Shown here piece by piece: positions 1 to 64,000 of a stretch of DNA of 64,000 bases. The DNA lies in contig JANPWX010000619.1 in the NCBI GenBank assembly GCA_024734555.1, positions 2,830,377-2,894,376 on the forward strand, in the 5' to 3' direction. The stretch's first letter is position 1. The number at the start of each line of letters is the position of its first letter. The notes under the pieces were generated by a model. The model did not search any database. It was not told the origin of the DNA and saw only the letters and a list, made by a program, of their open reading frames with translations. The translations under genes and the position numbers were made by a program. Source of the stretch: Trochalopteron elliotii (taxonomy: Eukaryota > Chordata > Aves > Passeriformes > Leiothrichidae).

Positions 1-140
1 GGGGGGGCGGGGACGGGGGGGGGGGGCCGCCGGCACTGGCCCGGGCCGGCGGCAACAGGCGAGAAGCCGCGCCAGCATCTGCCGGGAGGCGGGCGATGCC
101 GAGGCGTCGGGTGGCGGCCCGCCACCGGTACATCCTCCGT
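1..140. promoter_or_regulatory. GC/CpG-rich island with G runs, probable promoter region
   Basis: The first 140 bases are very GC-rich with many CpG steps, in sharp contrast to the AT-rich rest of the window. The first 30 bases hold runs of 7, 4 and about 13 guanines that could form a G-quadruplex on the plus strand. In birds such islands usually mark promoters and first exons. An ATG at 96-98 opens a 24-codon arginine-rich frame that stops at 168-170. It could be the start of a first exon of the plus-strand gene that follows, but no good donor site decides this. The island may continue to the left of the window. Confidence 0.6.
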
Positions 141-577
141 AGCGACGGAGGGAAGTACGGCTGTATATAGGGTATCTAAAGAGAGGAATTATTTTTCGTG
201 AGAAAAGGAGCCTGATTTAGTGACCTTGTTTTAATAGCCTTAGCCCCCGAGCTTCAACATTCGTGGTGTTTTGTTTGCTGTACTCTGTACTGATAGCTGA
301 GAAGGTAAATGTTCATATAAAGTCAGTGTCAAGTCATATAATAGCTAGCAAAACGTATGGGAAATTAATCGTGCTGTCTGCTTAATTGAAATACGAGGTG
401 TTGATCTTCTGTAGCTAAGTACGCATCTTCTGTTCTCTGTATCTCTGTACTCTGGCAACTGTGTGCTAGGCAAAACACACGTCTCTGGCATCTGACCGTT
501 CCAAAAGCTGCTCCGCTCCGTCAGTGGCTTGTTAGTGCGGCACGGACAGTGGCCAGAAGGGCAGTTCGGTCTCACCA

Positions 578-772
578 GGCTGGGCAGCGTCTGGCCCCGC
601 CAGCCCCTGCATGGCAGGCAGGCGGAAAGCACCCTGCGTGCGGCTCACCACCTCAGTCGGCCTCCGACCCCTCTCCCCTGTGAGCTGCGCGTTTGATGTG
701 AACTCCTCCGAGTCTTGTGAACAGCTGAAATTAGGACATGAAGCAGTCTTTAGACATGTTGTTAAAGCGCAG
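578..772 (+). CDS. Probable internal or penultimate-but-one exon of an unrecognised small gene
   Basis: An open frame (codons starting at 611, 614 and so on, also open upstream of 611) runs to a donor AAAGCGCAG/GTAACA at 772/773. The last 26 or so residues before the donor are polar and helix-like, ending in HVVKAQ, and look more protein-like than the start. The 5' limit is uncertain: a CAG acceptor at 575-577 and a GAG acceptor near 680 are both possible. The exon ends in phase 0, which fits the next exon at 1215. The product is unknown, and the upstream part may be untranslated. Confidence 0.4.
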
Positions 773-1214
773 GTAACAGGCTACCTTCCTTCTCCCTAAC
801 AACACCTACCTTTAGCAAAGCAAACCACCGCGTGTATTCTCTGGCTTTGACAGTGCTCTGGCCAAATGCTTTGAGATGCTGTTGATTTTACCAGCTACTG
901 ACACCTCAGCCAGTATTTGTTTGTTTATTTATTTACTTATTTTTTTCCATGAGTGCTTGTTTCTAAATGTGATAGCAGATGAGGCTAAAAATAAGGGCAA
1001 GAAAATTCAATAAAGGATTTAAAAGAAAGCTCATGCTTTTCTTGAATTCAGCAGGGCAAAGTGGGTCAGCTGGTGACTTCTGAAGAATCAAATTGATCCC
1101 AGTCGTAGTCTTTGTTCTAACAATCTCTCTGACATGAGCATGGAAAATATTTCAATCTCTTGATTAGCATCCTCTAAAGCAATTATTTCTGTAGTTTTAT
1201 ATTTTGTTACACAG

Positions 1215-1253
1215 AACAAAAGACGTATCATGCCCAAAGGCTGCAAGAAGGTG
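1215..1253 (+). CDS. 39-bp exon of the unrecognised small gene
   Basis: The sequence TTTTGTTACACAG precedes 1215 as an acceptor, and a near-perfect donor GTG/GTAAGTG follows 1253. In phase 0 the exon encodes 13 residues, NKRRIMPKGCKKV, rich in lysine and arginine. Both neighbours are also phase 0, so skipping this exon would keep the frame. It is too short to be seen as a free-standing open frame. The protein family is not recognised. Confidence 0.55.
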
Positions 1254-1566
1254 GTAAGTGCTTTATGTTAAATGTGCTTCATGGACTTTGTCATTTTAGT
1301 TCCACAACTGGATGAACAAATTAATACAATATAACCTAATGCAGCCAAGATTTGCTTTCTGACAAAGGAGGCTAAACTTGCATCTCACAAATACGCTAAA
1401 AATAAAGCATGTTATTTTGAGTTGTACATTTTTCTGTCGTTTGTTGGCAACAGAGACTTAGGTAAAAATGCCTGGTTATGCAATTAAAGGAGTTTACCCC
1501 TGGAGAAAGTCACTAGGTTTGTTTTTTTTTTTTTAAATCATGGTTTCTCTTTCTCTCCTTGTGTAG

Positions 1567-1611
1567 TCAAAGATGAAGGGCTCCAGACCACGCAAACGTG
1601 ATGATTATTAA
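1567..1611 (+). CDS. Last coding exon of the unrecognised small gene
   Basis: A strong polypyrimidine tract and TTGTGTAG acceptor (about 1545-1566) are followed by 14 codons, SKMKGSRPRKRDDY, and a TAA stop at 1609-1611. Joined to the two preceding exons, the frame gives a very basic C-terminus with a PRKR motif that resembles a nuclear localisation signal (inference). The 3' UTR follows. An ATTAAA at 1905-1910 is the only plausible plus-strand poly(A) signal noticed before the RALGAPA1 3' UTR begins on the other strand. The two genes therefore converge tail-to-tail. I do not recognise the gene. Confidence 0.55.
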   Translation, partial: SKMKGSRPRKRDDY

Positions 1612-2529
1612 CTGCTCCTACAATTAGCACTTGAACAACCAGCCTGCCAGAGGGAACAGCCTATGCTTTGTATTATCTCAGAGTTACATGCAATGTATTT
1701 ACTAGATATGGGGAAAAGTTTTCAGTTGGGCATTCTGGAGAACTTGTATGTACTTTTTAATACAAAGGAAAACTAAGCTGTGTATTGCATTCAGTGGCTC
1801 CATGTGTGTGTAATACACAATTCGTCTATAAATTGGACTAATAATCTAATCAGTGAGGTAAATGACTAATATACAAAAGGTGGTAAGAATAATTTTATTG
1901 GATTATTAAATAGCATGTCTTCTTTTCAACCATTACAAATTTGTAGATACTACATGAATGACAATACATAATTTCTTCTTTTATTGTTGCCCATATGATA
2001 TATTTACACATGCAGTTAGTACTGATGCCATGCTACATTTTGTTAACAGCATTTTGTTGTTTACTAGACTCAAAATGTGAGCATTTAATTTTCTGTAGGA
2101 AAATACCTTTGGGAGGGTGGAACTCGTGTACTAATCTGTGCTCAGAAGGTTGAAATTATTAACATTTCAGGCCAGGCTCCCGGAGCATGTTCCCTTTTCT
2201 TCCCTAGTACCCATCATCACAGCAATGAATTTCTATCAGGAAAGTGTTTAATTTTTTTTTTTAATGTAAGAAAAAAGAATATACATCTAGATGGAGCAGC
2301 CTAATGATAATGGCTAAAACTTATGAAACTCAATGGCATTTACTATTGACACCACTTGGAAAAGCAAACATTATAAAAATATGTGGAAGCCAAGCATAAG
2401 AAGAATTTCAGCACAGTGATTTTTTTTTCTTTTTCTGGCATAGATTATCTGCAGAATTATGAAATGACACATCCCTTTATGATGAAAGGGTGCTATGAGC
2501 AAATTATTTCATTTGGATTCTGTAATGCT
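1612..2529. other. Convergent intergenic region / 3' UTR of the small plus-strand gene
   Basis: This AT-rich segment has no usable open frame. It lies between the stop of the small plus-strand gene and the predicted RALGAPA1 cleavage site. The left 300 bases are probably the 3' UTR of the plus-strand gene. Further TTTATT motifs near 1894 and 1978 are possible distal poly(A) signals for RALGAPA1 on the minus strand. Confidence 0.4.
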
Positions 2530-62925
<60,396 letters not shown>

Positions 62926-64000
62926 CTAGAAAAGAGAACACAGCACAGTAACAATGACAAAATGATTTAATGTAAGAGTACATTAGGTGGTAAGATGGTC
63001 ATAAATTTCACTGGTAGTTTTATACATATAGTTCCTTAAGTATCTATTTACCAGAGGAATGGAATTAAATTTTACAAAACTCAAAAGGAACTATTTTATA
63101 TTCATAAACAAATGTTAGCAGCTACACCAAAGTTTTGGGTCAGACATCTAGTGAGCTGCACACTAGAAAGGGGAGAGATGTTTCCTAACTAACCTCAGAC
63201 TGGTTAGTACAATATCATGAAGCCAGGAAGAAGGAACTAATTTCTTGTTACCTTAATGATTATTAATATTAATGAATCACTGCAAAGCCTTCCCAAGATC
63301 CAATTCTGAAACCAGAGGTCTTTGCTGAGAATCAGGGCAGGTGAAAAGCCACATTCCCAAAATGCAGCCTGTAGTACTAAACACGAGAGGAACTGTTCTG
63401 CTACTTGCCAGTGACTGCTGTGCCCAGCACATGTTAGAATGGAAATTAATTCACCTTGGCCTCTGTGCCTAACTCTGCTTTTCTTTAAGAGGGAGAAGGT
63501 TGCTGCTCTGGAGCCTGCCTTCCACAGTTACTGTACTGGTCAAAGCAGAAGGGAACACATTTGTACAATTCCCAGTCTTAGGGGAGAATGTACACCCTGT
63601 TCTACACTCCTAAGTGCGAAAACATAAATTAAAAGAAAGGGATGCGTTTCCCTAAATTGTTAATGCACAAGACATGTAATTGAGTTTTCTACCTTCACTG
63701 CATTTGCTTTTAAAACATTAAGGTGTGCAGCAAATGACAAGGACAAAGTTAATATTACAAGTGAATTCCTTATTAAGAAAGTAGTTTACTTGTTTCAGTC
63801 TCACTATATTCAGCAGTGAAGCTGTCAGCTTGTGCTGCAAGATGGCTCTCTTCTTCTGAAATCAGAAAAGGGCAATTATGCTGTAAAAACCTTTAGATGC
63901 AATTTCTTGGCTTCATAGGCTTTTTTCTTACTCAGACCAGTTCTATTAACCCTCCAGGGAGGGATGCATCTCACAAAACTTAAAAAAACCCCAAAGCTTC
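62926..64000 (-). other. RALGAPA1: RALGAPA1 intron, partial, to the window edge
   Basis: No further RALGAPA1 exon was recognised to the right edge. A minus-strand CAG-preceded open stretch near 63788-63860 does not resemble the expected preceding exon. Confidence 0.7.

Noticed and set aside
63788..63862. Possible RALGAPA1 exon preceded by a CAG acceptor on the minus strand
   Set aside because: The translated residues do not match the expected scaffold segment, and no convincing donor was found.

Overview
The window is vertebrate nuclear DNA, almost certainly from a bird. It is AT-rich and intron-dominated. It carries CR1 LINE fragments and avian-type endogenous retrovirus LTRs, and most of it is occupied by the 3' part of one large split gene on the minus strand. 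The LTR types look like those common in songbirds; that last step is inference.

The main gene is RALGAPA1 (GARNL1/TULIP1), the catalytic alpha-1 subunit of the Ral GTPase-activating protein complex. Eleven coding exons can be read from about 62.9 kb down to a stop codon at 3080-3082. All splice phases agree, and together they give 2148 coding bases (715 residues plus stop). They hold the end of the helical scaffold region, a large 865-bp exon, the complete Rap/Ran-GAP catalytic domain with its asparagine thumb, and a basic, serine-rich C-terminal tail. The 5' half of the gene lies beyond the right edge. One exon expected from the family, between the exons at 61791-61859 and 60296-60479, is not visible. 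The only ambiguous base of the window (N at 60949) sits in that intron, so an assembly defect is likely.

The left 1.7 kb holds a GC-rich, G-run-rich island and what looks like the end of a small plus-strand gene. It has at least three exons, the last two with strong splice sites, and encodes a short basic C-terminus that I do not recognise. It runs tail-to-tail towards RALGAPA1.

The RALGAPA1 introns contain a deleted ERVL-type provirus with two LTRs (5981-8838, same strand as the gene), a solo LTR of about 1.3 kb with a perfect 6-bp target duplication (44728-46022), another LTR of about 1.1 kb ending in a CCA/TCA microsatellite (about 56610-57733), a CR1 3' end (38746-39095), a CR1 reverse-transcriptase fragment (about 27128-27410) and several simple repeats. 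I see no RNA gene, CRISPR array or other unusual multi-gene system. The things most worth checking are the unrecognised small gene, the missing RALGAPA1 exon and the alternative RALGAPA1 C-terminus.
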